Translations under genes and position numbers: made by a program
Part shown: positions 47,627-56,673 of the stretch, in pieces
Layout: each line of letters starts with the position of its first letter
Position numbering within the stretch: the first letter of the stretch is position 1
Notes under the pieces: generated by a model
What the model was told of the DNA's origin: nothing
The model's database searches: none
Seen by the model: only the letters and a program-made list of their open reading frames with translations
Assembly (NCBI GenBank): GCA_902626585.1
Contig: CACOGA010000008.1
Location: 1 to 64,000, forward strand
Length of the DNA stretch: 64,000 nucleotides
From: an uncultured Bacteroidota bacterium
GTDB taxonomy: Bacteria; Bacteroidota; Bacteroidia; Flavobacteriales; Flavobacteriaceae
Reading direction: 5' to 3'

Positions 47627-50392
47627 TTAACTTATTGATTTTTTCAAACTGATTGCCGTTAATGTTTTTTCTTTTGTAAAGTTTTTAAAATCTCCTTGAA
47701 AAACAACTTCACCCCCTTTGTTGCCACCATATGGTCCTAAGTCAATTACATAATTAGATGCCTTAATTACTTCTAGATTGTGTTCAATAATGATGACAGA
47801 ATTACCATTATCGATTAATTGGTTGATAGATTTTAAAAGCTTATTTATGTCGTCAAAATGTAATCCCGTGGTAGGCTCATCAAATAAAAATAGACCATTT
47901 TGGGATTTTGTTTTTATGCTTAAAAAATAGGCTAATTTCACTCTTTGTGCTTCACCACCAGAGAGGGTTGAGGAACTTTGTCCAAGTTTAATGTACCCGA
48001 GACCTACTTTTTGTAAAACTTTTAATTTTTCAGAAATTTTCTCTTCCTCTAACTCGTTAAAAAAAATAATTGCATCATCAACGGTCAAATCTAAAATATC
48101 CGAAATATTTTTACCATTAATTTGAACTTCTAATATTTCATTTTTAAATCTTTTCCCATTACAACTTTCACATGTTAAGTTTACGTCTGGCATAAATTGC
48201 ATTTCAATGGTATTGACACCCTCTCCTTTACAGGTTTCACATCTTCCTCCATCAACGTTAAAAGAAAAGTGTTTTGGTTTATATCCCCTTATTTTACTTT
48301 CTCTTAATGAAGCATATAACTTTCTGATATCATCATATGCTTTTATGTATGTAACAGGATTGGATCTTGATGATTTTCCGATTGCCTTTTGACTAATATA
48401 TTGAACATAACTAATCTGATCTAAATCACCTGATAACTTATCAAATTCGCCAGGTTTTACAGAGTAATCATTTAGATAATTTAATACAGATGGGTATAAA
48501 ATTTTATTAATCAGAGTGCTTTTTCCTGAACCTGAAACACCAGAAATGGTAACAAGCTTATTTAAGGGAAATTCAACAGTAATATTTTTTAGATTATTTT
48601 CTCTGCATCCTTGAATACAAATTTTAAATTTTGAATCACGTTTTTTTGTATTTTTTTCAACCTGTAATTTCCCATTTAAATATTTAGAGGTTAATGAATC
48701 AGATTTTATTATATTTTTAAAATTACCCTGTGTCACAATTTGACCACCATTGGTTCCGGCGTATGGTCCAATATCGATTATATGATCAGCTGACTTAATG
48801 ATTTCATCATCATGTTCAACAACTAAAACAGTATTACCTAAATCTTTTAATTTTTTAATAATCTTAATTAGTTGCTTTGTATCATGCGAATGTAGACCAA
48901 TACTAGGTTCATCAAGTACGTAAAGAGAACCTGTCAAATTACTCCCTATACAGGTGGCTAAATTAATCCTTTGACTTTCACCACCTGAAAGAGTACTTGA
49001 TTTTCTATTCAGTGTTAAATAGCCTAACCCCAGATCATTTAAACATTTCACTCTTTCTTTTAGTTCATTTGTAATTCTATTATTAATTTTTAAAGTATCA
49101 AAAAAATGTTCTAGGTTTTCCAGAGGCATATTAATTAAGTCAAATATATTTTTATCATTTATTCTAACATAACCCGCTTCTTTTTTTAATCTGTTACCAT
49201 TACAGGAATTACATATTGTTTTACCTCTATATCTTGAAAGTAGTACCCTATTTTGAATTTTATATAGTTTTGCCTCTAGTTTTTGAAAGAAATTATTGAT
49301 TCCAATTACATTTTTATCACCATCCCATAGCAATTTTTTGTGCTTTTCTGAGAGTTCATGATAAGGTTTGTGAATAGGAAAGTCATATTCCTGCGAATTT
49401 TTAATAAATAAAGATTTATATTTTTTTAATTTTTGTCCTCTCCATGGATAAACTGCATTATCAAATACAGAAAGTGAGGTATCAGGAATAACAAGTTTTT
49501 CATCAATACCAACGATATCTCCGTAGCCTTCACATTTTTTACAAGCCCCGTGAGGATTATTAAAACTAAAAAAATTTGTATCAGGATTTGTAAATCTTAT
49601 TCCGTCCGCTTCTAGAATTGTGCTGTATTTCTTTAATTCTGAATTTGTTAAGTTTTTTACAATACACTTTCCTTCTCCTTCAAAAATGGCAGTTTCAATT
49701 GAATCAGCTACTCTTTTTAAAAGTTCTTCTGAATCATTACATACTACCCTGTCTATGACAAGAAAAACCTCACTTTTCTTAAAAACCATATTACTCTTGA
49801 TATCATTCAACTTTATTACTTTATTGTCGAGCAATAGTCTGTTGTAGTTTTGACTAATTAATGATTTAACTTTTTGTTGGAAATTACTTTTATCAATATT
49901 TTTTAACTCTGAGAGGATTAGAATTTTATCTCCTGTAGACTGTTTTTTTATTCCATCAATGATTTCAGAAATTTTATCTTTTTTCACTTCCTTTCCTGAA
50001 ACAGGCGAAAAAATTTTTCCAAATCTGGAGAATAATAGCTTCAAATAGTCATAGACTTCTGTTTTAGTTCCGACTGTGGATCTGGGATTAGATGAAGAAA
50101 TTTTTTGTTCCAGTGCTATGGCTGGGCTTAGTCCCGTAATCTTATCTATTTTGGGCTTTTCAATTCTATCCAAAAATTGCCGTGCATAACTGGACAGGCT
50201 TTCAACATATCTTCTTTGCCCTTCAGCGTAAATTGTATCAAATGCAAGAGAGGATTTCCCACTTCCTGAAACACCTGTAATGACAATGAATTCTTTTTTT
50301 GGAATTTCTAAATCAATATTTTTAAGATTATGCATTTTTGCACCTCTAATCTTAATTGAATTTGTTTTGTTCTTCTTCTTTGTTAAACCCAT
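47627..50392 (-). CDS. uvrA: Excinuclease ABC subunit UvrA
   Basis: A 921-aa protein with two ABC ATPase modules. The Walker A motifs are GVSGSGKSSLAF (near residue 42) and GVSGSGKSTLIN (near 620), and the signatures are LSGGESQRINLA and LSGGEAQRVKLA. Zinc-module Cys pairs are CKKCEGYGD, CNSCNGNR, CETCKGEG and CESCNGKR. It detects bulky DNA lesions with UvrB in nucleotide-excision repair. Length is slightly below the typical 940. A TATATTTG box sits 15 bp upstream of the start. Confidence 0.97.
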   Translation of the reverse strand: MGLTKKKNKTNSIKIRGAKMHNLKNIDLEIPKKEFIVITGVSGSGKSSLAFDTIYAEGQRRYVESLSSYARQFLDRIEKPKIDKITGLSPAIALEQKISSSNPRSTVGTKTEVYDYLKLLFSRFGKIFSPVSGKEVKKDKISEIIDGIKKQSTGDKILILSELKNIDKSNFQQKVKSLISQNYNRLLLDNKVIKLNDIKSNMVFKKSEVFLVIDRVVCNDSEELLKRVADSIETAIFEGEGKCIVKNLTNSELKKYSTILEADGIRFTNPDTNFFSFNNPHGACKKCEGYGDIVGIDEKLVIPDTSLSVFDNAVYPWRGQKLKKYKSLFIKNSQEYDFPIHKPYHELSEKHKKLLWDGDKNVIGINNFFQKLEAKLYKIQNRVLLSRYRGKTICNSCNGNRLKKEAGYVRINDKNIFDLINMPLENLEHFFDTLKINNRITNELKERVKCLNDLGLGYLTLNRKSSTLSGGESQRINLATCIGSNLTGSLYVLDEPSIGLHSHDTKQLIKIIKKLKDLGNTVLVVEHDDEIIKSADHIIDIGPYAGTNGGQIVTQGNFKNIIKSDSLTSKYLNGKLQVEKNTKKRDSKFKICIQGCRENNLKNITVEFPLNKLVTISGVSGSGKSTLINKILYPSVLNYLNDYSVKPGEFDKLSGDLDQISYVQYISQKAIGKSSRSNPVTYIKAYDDIRKLYASLRESKIRGYKPKHFSFNVDGGRCETCKGEGVNTIEMQFMPDVNLTCESCNGKRFKNEILEVQINGKNISDILDLTVDDAIIFFNELEEEKISEKLKVLQKVGLGYIKLGQSSSTLSGGEAQRVKLAYFLSIKTKSQNGLFLFDEPTTGLHFDDINKLLKSINQLIDNGNSVIIIEHNLEVIKASNYVIDLGPYGGNKGGEVVFQGDFKNFTKEKTLTAISLKKSIS

Positions 50393-50406
50393 TTGATTTT
50401 AAGTAA

Positions 50407-50414
50407 CAAATATA
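50407..50414 (-). promoter_or_regulatory. -7 box (TATATTTG) for uvrA
   Basis: On the minus strand TATATTTG ends 14 nt before the uvrA ATG, leaving a nearly leaderless message. No SOS (LexA-like) operator was recognised nearby. Confidence 0.55.
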
Positions 50415-50454
50415 GTGCTAAACTTCTCGATCAATAAGAAGAAAAATAAACACT

Positions 50455-50486
50455 TTTGAATAATATTAAATTAAAATGTATATTTG
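50455..50486 (+). promoter_or_regulatory. Bacteroidota-type promoter for the ECF sigma factor
   Basis: TTTG (50455-50458), a 20-nt spacer and TATATTTG (50479-50486) make a close match to the housekeeping consensus. The leader to ATG 50565 is about 70 nt, unusually long for this window, and might hold regulation; no clear structure was found. Confidence 0.75.
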
Positions 50487-50564
50487 ACTTATAAATTTAT
50501 GCCTATAGAATAACATTACTTTAAAAATCTTAATAAAACTCAGTTTTAATTAATAAGTAATGTT

Positions 50565-51149
50565 ATGAAAAAACCATTAATTGCAGATTCCGTTTTAGTT
50601 TCAAAATATATTTCTGGGCATGAAAAATCGCTAGAGATTCTTATTAATCGTCATAAACAAAGAATTTACTCATTTATTTATTCTAAAGTCTATGACAGGG
50701 ATTTAACGGAGGATATATTTCAAGACACTTTCATTAAGGTGATAAGAACTTTAAAATTAGGCAACTATAATGAAGAAGGTAAATTTATATCTTGGGTAAT
50801 GAGAATTGCTCATAATTTAGTTATAGATCACTTCAGAAAAAGTTCAAGAATACCAAAATTTGAAAATTCGCATGATTTTGATATTTTTTCAGTTTTAAAA
50901 AACACGGATATCGATATTGAAAATAAAATGATTAAAGATCAAATTCTTGGAGAGGTTAAAAAGATAATCGAATTATTGCCAGATGATCAAAAAGAAGTAT
51001 TGATATACAGATACTACAACGATTTAAGTTTTAAAGAAATTTCTGAAAAAACTGGGGTTAGTATTAATACATCTCTTGGGAGAATGAGATACGCATTAAT
51101 CAATCTAAGAAATATTATTAAGAAGAAAAATATAATTTTAACCAATTGA
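50565..51149 (+). CDS. RNA polymerase sigma-70 family factor (ECF type)
   Basis: The 194-aa protein has sigma region 2 (SFIYSKVYDRDLTEDIFQDTFIKVIR, with the -10-binding helix) and region 4 (IIELLPDDQKEVLIYRYYNDLSFKEIS, a helix-turn-helix). The lack of regions 1 and 3 marks an ECF sigma. No typical anti-sigma factor follows; instead a 45-aa ORF starts 42 bp downstream. The target regulon is unknown. Confidence 0.92.
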   Translation: MKKPLIADSVLVSKYISGHEKSLEILINRHKQRIYSFIYSKVYDRDLTEDIFQDTFIKVIRTLKLGNYNEEGKFISWVMRIAHNLVIDHFRKSSRIPKFENSHDFDIFSVLKNTDIDIENKMIKDQILGEVKKIIELLPDDQKEVLIYRYYNDLSFKEISEKTGVSINTSLGRMRYALINLRNIIKKKNIILTN

Positions 51150-51191
51150 TATAATATTCTATTTTTTTTTTCGTTCTATCAAAAAAAATGA

Positions 51192-51329
51192 ATGGAAAAA
51201 AACTACTTTTTTCAAGAGAAAATATCTCTTGAGCCAAAAAGAAAAACTATTAATTTTATCTTAAGTTATTCTAAGTCTATAAAAGCTCAAAGAACAAGTA
51301 TGGGTAATTTATTATTAGATTTAAATTAA
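51192..51329 (+). CDS. Small conserved-looking protein (45 aa) downstream of the ECF sigma factor
   Basis: Missing from the ORF track. ATG 51192 to TAA 51329 encodes MEKNYFFQEKISLEPKRKTI..., a soluble, basic peptide with a helix INFILSYSKSIKAQRT and an end NLLLDLN. From memory similar 40-50-aa proteins follow such sigma genes in flavobacteria; that is not a search result. It lies 42 bp after the sigma stop and overlaps the convergent nth end by 9 bp. It might modulate the sigma factor, a guess from position. Confidence 0.65.
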   Translation: MEKNYFFQEKISLEPKRKTINFILSYSKSIKAQRTSMGNLLLDLN

Positions 51330-51965
51330 TTTATTTAAAATAGATTTTCTTCCGATTTTTAAAGTGATGATATCATTGTTAATATTCCACCCTCTAGCTG
51401 GTGAATATTTCCTTGCATAGTATATAATTTGCAGGTGTAGCTTGTTCCAATTTTCTGAAGGAAAGAGCCTCTTTGCATCTTTTTCGGTTTGTTTTACATT
51501 TTTTCCATTACTCAGTCCCCATCTATACATTAATCTATGAATATGTGTATCAACAGGGAAAGCAGGAAATCCAAAAGCCTGAGACATAACAACACTAGCA
51601 GTTTTGTGCCCAACACCTGGTAATTCTTCTAAAAACTCAAAGGTTTTAGGAACAAGACCATTGTGTTTCTCAATAATGATTTTACTTAATCCATATATAC
51701 CCTTACTTTTCATAGGTGACAGGCCACAGGGTCTTATAATTTCTTTAATTTCTTCAACTGATAAATTTATCATATCGAATGGATTGTCGGCTCTTTTGAA
51801 TAATTTTGGGGTAATTTGATTAACTCTTTCATCTGTACATTGGGCAGATAATAAAACGGCAATTAGTAGGGTATATGGATCTTTGTGGTCTAATGGAACA
51901 GGAACCTCAGGGAATAAATTATCAAGCTCTTTTATTAAGTATTCAACCTTATTTTTTTTATTCAA
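51321..51965 (-). CDS. nth: Endonuclease III homologue without the [4Fe-4S] cysteines
   Basis: The 214-aa DNA glycosylase has the helix-hairpin-helix LEELPGVGHKTASVV, the catalytic Lys in GVGHKTA and the catalytic Asp in FPVDTHIHR. Nth removes oxidised pyrimidines and nicks AP sites. The C-terminal cluster motif (Cys-X6-Cys-X2-Cys-X5-Cys) is absent: that region reads YARKYSPARGWNINND and has no cysteine. The fold is otherwise intact, so cluster loss rather than decay is inferred. Its start is 33 bp from the divergent bcp. Confidence 0.92.
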   Translation of the reverse strand: MNKKNKVEYLIKELDNLFPEVPVPLDHKDPYTLLIAVLLSAQCTDERVNQITPKLFKRADNPFDMINLSVEEIKEIIRPCGLSPMKSKGIYGLSKIIIEKHNGLVPKTFEFLEELPGVGHKTASVVMSQAFGFPAFPVDTHIHRLMYRWGLSNGKNVKQTEKDAKRLFPSENWNKLHLQIIYYARKYSPARGWNINNDIITLKIGRKSILNKLI

Positions 51966-51998
51966 TTTGTATTATTTTTACATTCAAATATAATAATT

Positions 51999-52454
51999 AT
52001 GAATGTTTTAAAAATTGGTGATAATGCACCAGAATTTAGTTGCAAAAATCAAAATGGTGAGATAATAAATTTATCTGATTTTCTAGGTAAGAAAATTGTT
52101 CTCTTTTTCTATCCAAAAGCAAATACCCCAGGTTGTACTGCTGAGGCATGTAATTTAAACGATAATTATAGCAGATTTAAGTCTGAGGGTTATGAAATTA
52201 TAGGTGTTTCGGCTGATAGTGAGAAAGCTCAGAAAAATTTTAGTGATAAATTCAGTTTTAATTATAGTTTACTGTGTGACGAGGATAAAAAAGTAATTTC
52301 ATCTTATGGTGCATGGGGTCAAAAAAAAATGTACGGCAAGGAATACATGGGAATTATTAGAAAAACAATTATTATAAATGAATCTGGAAAAATTGAACAA
52401 ATAATTGAAAAGGTAAAAACTAAAGAGCATACAGCTCAGATTCTGGAAAAGTAG
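51999..52454 (+). CDS. bcp: Thioredoxin-dependent peroxiredoxin (BCP)
   Basis: A 151-aa peroxiredoxin with FFYPKANTPGCTAEACNLND, which holds both the peroxidatic Cys and the nearby resolving Cys of the BCP alpha type, then GVSADSEKAQKNF. It reduces hydroperoxides with electrons from thioredoxin in the cytoplasm. Full length for the family. It is divergent from nth, and its stop meets the convergent 477-aa gene at 2 bp. Confidence 0.95.
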   Translation: MNVLKIGDNAPEFSCKNQNGEIINLSDFLGKKIVLFFYPKANTPGCTAEACNLNDNYSRFKSEGYEIIGVSADSEKAQKNFSDKFSFNYSLLCDEDKKVISSYGAWGQKKMYGKEYMGIIRKTIIINESGKIEQIIEKVKTKEHTAQILEK

Positions 52455-52456
52455 TT

Positions 52457-53890
52457 CTATTTTTTATAGTCGAAAAAATTAAATTTTTTGATTTTAGCTG
52501 CTACAGCTTTGGGTAGTAAATTCTCCCATCCTTTGGTATTTTTTTTAATTTTTGCTAAAACCTCATGAGAATAAATAGTAAGGGATTTTGTGTTGTATTT
52601 CTCTAGATCTACAACTTTACCATTAAATTTTAAAAATTTATAGAGCTCCTTCATTCTAGGATGTACCTTGACATTATCACTATTTACAATTTCAGATTTA
52701 TCATTGAGTACGGGATATAGGAAAATTTTCATGTTTTTGAAAAATAATTTCCCGAATGCTTCTAAAATACCACCGCTAAGATGAGTATAGTATTTTGGGT
52801 CAAAAATTCTAACCAAGTTATTTACTCCCATAGTTAATCCTATTTTCTTTTTGGTGTATAAAGAAAAGTATTCTACCAACTTATAATATTCTTTAAAATT
52901 TGTAATTAAAACAGTTTCTCCCAATGAGCCTAAAAGCTTGGCTCTATCCATAAAGTCTTTCTCGTCAATTTCTCCATCTGTTGCTAAGTCAACCATTGTA
53001 ATTTCAAATATGACTATCGTGTCTTTTTTGTCTACGTGCCGCTCATTTAAAAACATTTCCAAAGAATTTAAATACATTTCTTCGTTGACCTTGGTAACAG
53101 GTCTAAATCTTCCGCGTAGTGCTAATATATTTTTTTTATACAATGCAGCAGCTGGTAATAAATTATTACCATCAGGACCAAACATTACAGCGTCAGTCAT
53201 ACCGTTTTTGACTAATTCAAGACTTAATATTCGGTTATCAACTTCCTTGAATACTGGTCCAGAAAAGTTAACAGTGTCAATTTCTATCTGGTCACTGCTT
53301 AAATGGTCGTATAGGTATCTTATAATATTTTTTGGTTGATTATAATGATAAAAAGCACTGTAAATAAGATTGGTTCCAAGCACTCCTAAAGTTTCTTGTT
53401 GTTGAGTTGCAGTGTTTTCTTTAAATCTAACGTGAAGAATAATTTCATTATACTTTTGCCTAGGGTCAATCTGAAACCTAATTCCAACCCATCCGTGACC
53501 ATTGTATTTTTTTGCAAAATCAATTGTAGCTACGGTGTTAGCATAACAAAAAAACATTTTATTGGGCTGATCTTTCCTTTTGATTCTCTTTTCAATTAAA
53601 GATGTTTCATGTTTGAGCATCTTTGTAAGACGATTTTGTGTTACGTATCTTTGATCATCTTCAATTCCATAAATATCATCACTGAAACTTTTATCATAAG
53701 CTGACATGGCTTTAGCAATAGTTCCGGAGGCACCTCCAACCCTGAAAAACTGTCTAGCAGTTTCTTGCCCAGCACCAATTTCAGCGAAAGTCCCGTAAAT
53801 ATTTTCGTTTAGGTTGATTTTTAAAGCTTTTTGCTTTATTGTAGGTATAGCTTCTAGGTGAGAATCACCATTTAGAGTTACCTCGTTCAT
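52457..53890 (-). CDS. Conserved protein of unknown function (477 aa)
   Basis: A soluble protein without signal peptide or TM segment. The N-terminus (NENIYGTFAEIGAGQETARQFF, then GGASGTIAKAMSAYDKSFSDDIYG) reads like a very conserved block; I recall near-identical blocks in homologues from several phyla, often labelled 'TonB-dependent receptor' or nucleotidyltransferase, which the sequence does not support. Other likely conserved segments are GHGWVGIRFQ, LGVLGTNLIYSAFYHY and DAVMFGPDGNN. No known catalytic motif is seen. It is flanked by bcp and an MBL hydrolase and may be monocistronic. Confidence 0.85.
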   Translation of the reverse strand: MNEVTLNGDSHLEAIPTIKQKALKINLNENIYGTFAEIGAGQETARQFFRVGGASGTIAKAMSAYDKSFSDDIYGIEDDQRYVTQNRLTKMLKHETSLIEKRIKRKDQPNKMFFCYANTVATIDFAKKYNGHGWVGIRFQIDPRQKYNEIILHVRFKENTATQQQETLGVLGTNLIYSAFYHYNQPKNIIRYLYDHLSSDQIEIDTVNFSGPVFKEVDNRILSLELVKNGMTDAVMFGPDGNNLLPAAALYKKNILALRGRFRPVTKVNEEMYLNSLEMFLNERHVDKKDTIVIFEITMVDLATDGEIDEKDFMDRAKLLGSLGETVLITNFKEYYKLVEYFSLYTKKKIGLTMGVNNLVRIFDPKYYTHLSGGILEAFGKLFFKNMKIFLYPVLNDKSEIVNSDNVKVHPRMKELYKFLKFNGKVVDLEKYNTKSLTIYSHEVLAKIKKNTKGWENLLPKAVAAKIKKFNFFDYKK

Positions 53891-53950
53891 AGGTTAGTTT
53901 TTCTTTAACAAATGTATTAAATAACTATAACTCGATGAAAAAAAATAGTG

Positions 53951-53958
53951 TATTTTTG
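53951..53958 (+). promoter_or_regulatory. -7 box (TATTTTTG) for the MBL hydrolase
   Basis: TATTTTTG fits TAnnTTTG and ends 13 nt before ATG 53972. No TTTG at the preferred upstream spacing. Confidence 0.5.
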
Positions 53959-53971
53959 ATTTAATTTGAGC

Positions 53972-54733
53972 ATGAAAATTACATTTTTAGGTACAGGTAC
54001 TTCTCAAGGTATTCCAGTTATAGGTAGTACTCACCCTGTTTGTTTGAGTGAAGATCGAAAAGACAAAAGGCTAAGGACATCAGCGTTAATTCATCATAAA
54101 AATAAAAATATTGTTATAGATTGCGGACCTGACTTTAGAGCCCAAATGATAAATTCGGGATGCGATAGAGTAGATGCTATATTTTTTACTCATGAGCACA
54201 ATGATCATGTTTCAGGTTTAGACGATATCAGACCATTTTATTTTCGTCAGGGCAATATACCTATTTATGCAGGTGAACGTGTGATAAAGGCATTAAAAAA
54301 TAGGTTTGACTACATCTTTAGAACAGATGGCAATATCCCGGGTACCCCTAGGGTTACAATACATGAAATTAATGAAAACTTTGAGTTTTATGAAAGTGAG
54401 GTGATAGTACTTAACGCTTTTCATGGTAGTCTTCCTATTTATGGCTTTAGAATCGATAATACAGCTTACTTCACAGATGTAAAGACAATTCCGGAAAGTG
54501 AATATGAAAAATTAAATAATTTAGATGTTTTGGTCATAAACGCTTTGAGAATGGAGGAGCATTATTCACATTTGAACTTAAGCGATGCATTAGCTGTAAT
54601 CTCTACAATAAAACCCAGAAGGGCATATTTGACACATATCAGCCATAAATTGGGTTTTCATGAAGAGGTTCAAAAAAAATTACCTGATAATGTTTTTTTA
54701 GCTTATGACGGTCTTGAGGTTGAATGCAATTAA
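53972..54733 (+). CDS. MBL-fold metallo-hydrolase (PhnP/lipoate-ligase-associated type)
   Basis: Starting at ATG 53972 (the track begins at TTG 53966), the protein has 253 aa: KITFLGTGTSQGIPVIG, the metal-binding FFTHEHNDHVSGLDD, a Cys/Asp-Arg-Lys segment (CLSEDRKDKRLRTS) and THISHKLGF near the end. That arrangement resembles PhnP-like cyclic phosphodiesterases and related MBL proteins. The exact substrate is unknown. Its stop overlaps the convergent esterase by 4 bp. Confidence 0.88.
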   Translation: MKITFLGTGTSQGIPVIGSTHPVCLSEDRKDKRLRTSALIHHKNKNIVIDCGPDFRAQMINSGCDRVDAIFFTHEHNDHVSGLDDIRPFYFRQGNIPIYAGERVIKALKNRFDYIFRTDGNIPGTPRVTIHEINENFEFYESEVIVLNAFHGSLPIYGFRIDNTAYFTDVKTIPESEYEKLNNLDVLVINALRMEEHYSHLNLSDALAVISTIKPRRAYLTHISHKLGFHEEVQKKLPDNVFLAYDGLEVECN

Positions 54734-55380
54734 TTTTTTGATAACCATAGATTCATTTTAGTAAAATTGTCTGAATTAATACCATGTGCGGACTCAAACT
54801 CAAGGTACTCATGTTTTATTTTTTTTTCATTAAACCATTCACTAGATTCTCTGCCAATTTCTATAGGAATGACCAGATCATTAATCCCGTGTGAGCAAAA
54901 GAAACTATGATTACTGTAATCAAATTCTACGTCAAATTCTATAATTTCGTAGGGGATTTTACCACTTAATCCAACTGCTTTTTTATAATTTTCAGGATAA
55001 TTAATTGATAAGGCATAAGAAATCATACAACCTTGACTAAAACCAAGTAAATAGACCTGATTTAAGCTAAAACTATACTTCCTAGCCAAATCTTCACAAA
55101 TAAACTTATTTAATTCCTTAACGGACTGTTTAGCTAGTTTAGTATCCATTTTTAATTGCATGTTATCATTGTAATGAAGAGGCCACCAACAATGCGAATG
55201 GTTATCCAGCTTTATGGGTGCCTGTATTGAAATAATTAAAAAATCCGGGTTCATAAATTTTGCAAATGAAAACAAATCATCTTTATTACTTCCATACCCA
55301 TGAAACATAATAATAACCTTGTTATCTTTTTTTGAAGGTTGCGGATTTTTTACTGAGTAATCAAATGAAAAATTATTCAT
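54730..55380 (-). CDS. Alpha/beta-hydrolase (phospholipase/carboxylesterase family)
   Basis: The 216-aa cytoplasmic esterase has IIMFHGYGSNKDDLFSF (oxyanion strand), LLGFSQGCMISYALS (nucleophile Ser), HGINDLVIP (Asp) and ESAHGI (His). It resembles YpfH/carboxylesterase-type hydrolases. It overlaps the dihydroorotase homologue's end by 8 bp, which suggests linked expression; the substrate is not predictable. Confidence 0.88.
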   Translation of the reverse strand: MNNFSFDYSVKNPQPSKKDNKVIIMFHGYGSNKDDLFSFAKFMNPDFLIISIQAPIKLDNHSHCWWPLHYNDNMQLKMDTKLAKQSVKELNKFICEDLARKYSFSLNQVYLLGFSQGCMISYALSINYPENYKKAVGLSGKIPYEIIEFDVEFDYSNHSFFCSHGINDLVIPIEIGRESSEWFNEKKIKHEYLEFESAHGINSDNFTKMNLWLSKN

Positions 55381-56629
55381 TTAATGTCATTTTTCCACTT
55401 GAAATTGTACCATAAACTTTTCCTTTTAAAGATGACCCTATAAAGATTGAGTTTTTAGACATAGACAAGACATTATCATCACTGAAAACAAAGCTGTTAA
55501 TTGGATTGAATAAACTAAAATCAGCCTGGGTTCCAATTTTTATTTCTGTTTCCTCGATTCCGAATACTTTTTTCCCTCTTGTCAAAATATTTATTGTGGT
55601 TTTTATGGGAAATATTCTATTGAGCGCACCAAAAAGAGATTCTAAACCAATGGTACCAAATTCAGCTTTATCAAATTCAACGTTTTTTAATTCTATATCC
55701 AAAGGATTATGATCACTGGTTACCATATCAATTGACCCATCTTTGACACCAGAAATTAGTTGATCGATATCATCTTGAGTTCTCAATGGGGGAAGTACTT
55801 TAAACTTGGTATTAAAATCACCAAGATGAGTGTCATTGAAAAATAAATTGTGTACACATGTACTACATGAAATATTTAGTCCTTTATTTTTTGCTTTTTT
55901 AATTAATTCAAGCGATTTTCTTGTGGATATATAAGGGATATGTAAGTTACCACCAGTATATTCAAGAATTCTTATATCTCTCATTATTTGAATTTCTTCA
56001 GACATGCCTGGAATACCCTTTAGCCCTAATGATGTGCTAGTTTTGCCCTCATTCATAACCCCATTATTTGATATTTCTCTATTTAGCGGAAAAGAAAAAA
56101 TAGGTATATTATAATCTTTTGAATATAATAGTGCCAACTTCAAAACATTCGCATTTACAATTGATTTTTTATAGTCCCCAAATCCTATTGCACCAGAATT
56201 TTTCATTTCAAAAAGTTCAGCCAATTCATTTCCATCAGAATTCTTAGTTAAAGCTCCTATTGGATAAATATTAACATTAGAATTTTTTGCTACAGCTTTC
56301 AAATATTCAATTTCAGTACTTTTTTCAGTGACTGGAAAAGTATTTGGCTGTAATCCGACAGATGTAAATCCAGACTTAGAAGCGAGCGTTAAAGTGTTCA
56401 AAAGATTATCCCTTTCCTCATATCCTGGTTCACCCGTACAAACACTGTAATCAAACCAGCCGTTAGAAACATGTAGGTTAGGAAATCTAATTTCAAGAAA
56501 GTTCTTGGGATTTTTTATATCTTCAGAGATATCTGAGATTATACCATTTCTGATTAATATATCGACTGTTTTATTATGAAATTCACTGTTTTTGTCAATA
56601 ATTGTAGCTGATTTTATTAGTGAATTCAT
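55373..56629 (-). CDS. Dihydroorotase homologue lacking the HxH metal ligands (pseudo-dihydroorotase)
   Basis: The 418-aa protein has the amidohydrolase fold of class I dihydroorotases: an N-terminal beta strand domain, QPNTFPVTEKS, KNKGLNISCSTCVHNLFF and VTSDHNPLDIE. The first metal motif, normally VHVHLREPG, reads WFDYSVCTGEPG (Asp60, Ser62), so the binuclear zinc site cannot form normally. Inactive homologues that hold aspartate carbamoyltransferase together are known elsewhere (PyrC' proteins). I infer a structural or altered role; a canonical pyrC should exist elsewhere. Confidence 0.85.
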   Translation of the reverse strand: MNSLIKSATIIDKNSEFHNKTVDILIRNGIISDISEDIKNPKNFLEIRFPNLHVSNGWFDYSVCTGEPGYEERDNLLNTLTLASKSGFTSVGLQPNTFPVTEKSTEIEYLKAVAKNSNVNIYPIGALTKNSDGNELAELFEMKNSGAIGFGDYKKSIVNANVLKLALLYSKDYNIPIFSFPLNREISNNGVMNEGKTSTSLGLKGIPGMSEEIQIMRDIRILEYTGGNLHIPYISTRKSLELIKKAKNKGLNISCSTCVHNLFFNDTHLGDFNTKFKVLPPLRTQDDIDQLISGVKDGSIDMVTSDHNPLDIELKNVEFDKAEFGTIGLESLFGALNRIFPIKTTINILTRGKKVFGIEETEIKIGTQADFSLFNPINSFVFSDDNVLSMSKNSIFIGSSLKGKVYGTISSGKMTLNE

Positions 56630-56673
56630 TAAGAAAATTTGAACAAAAATAATAAAAATTAAAGTATCAACTT

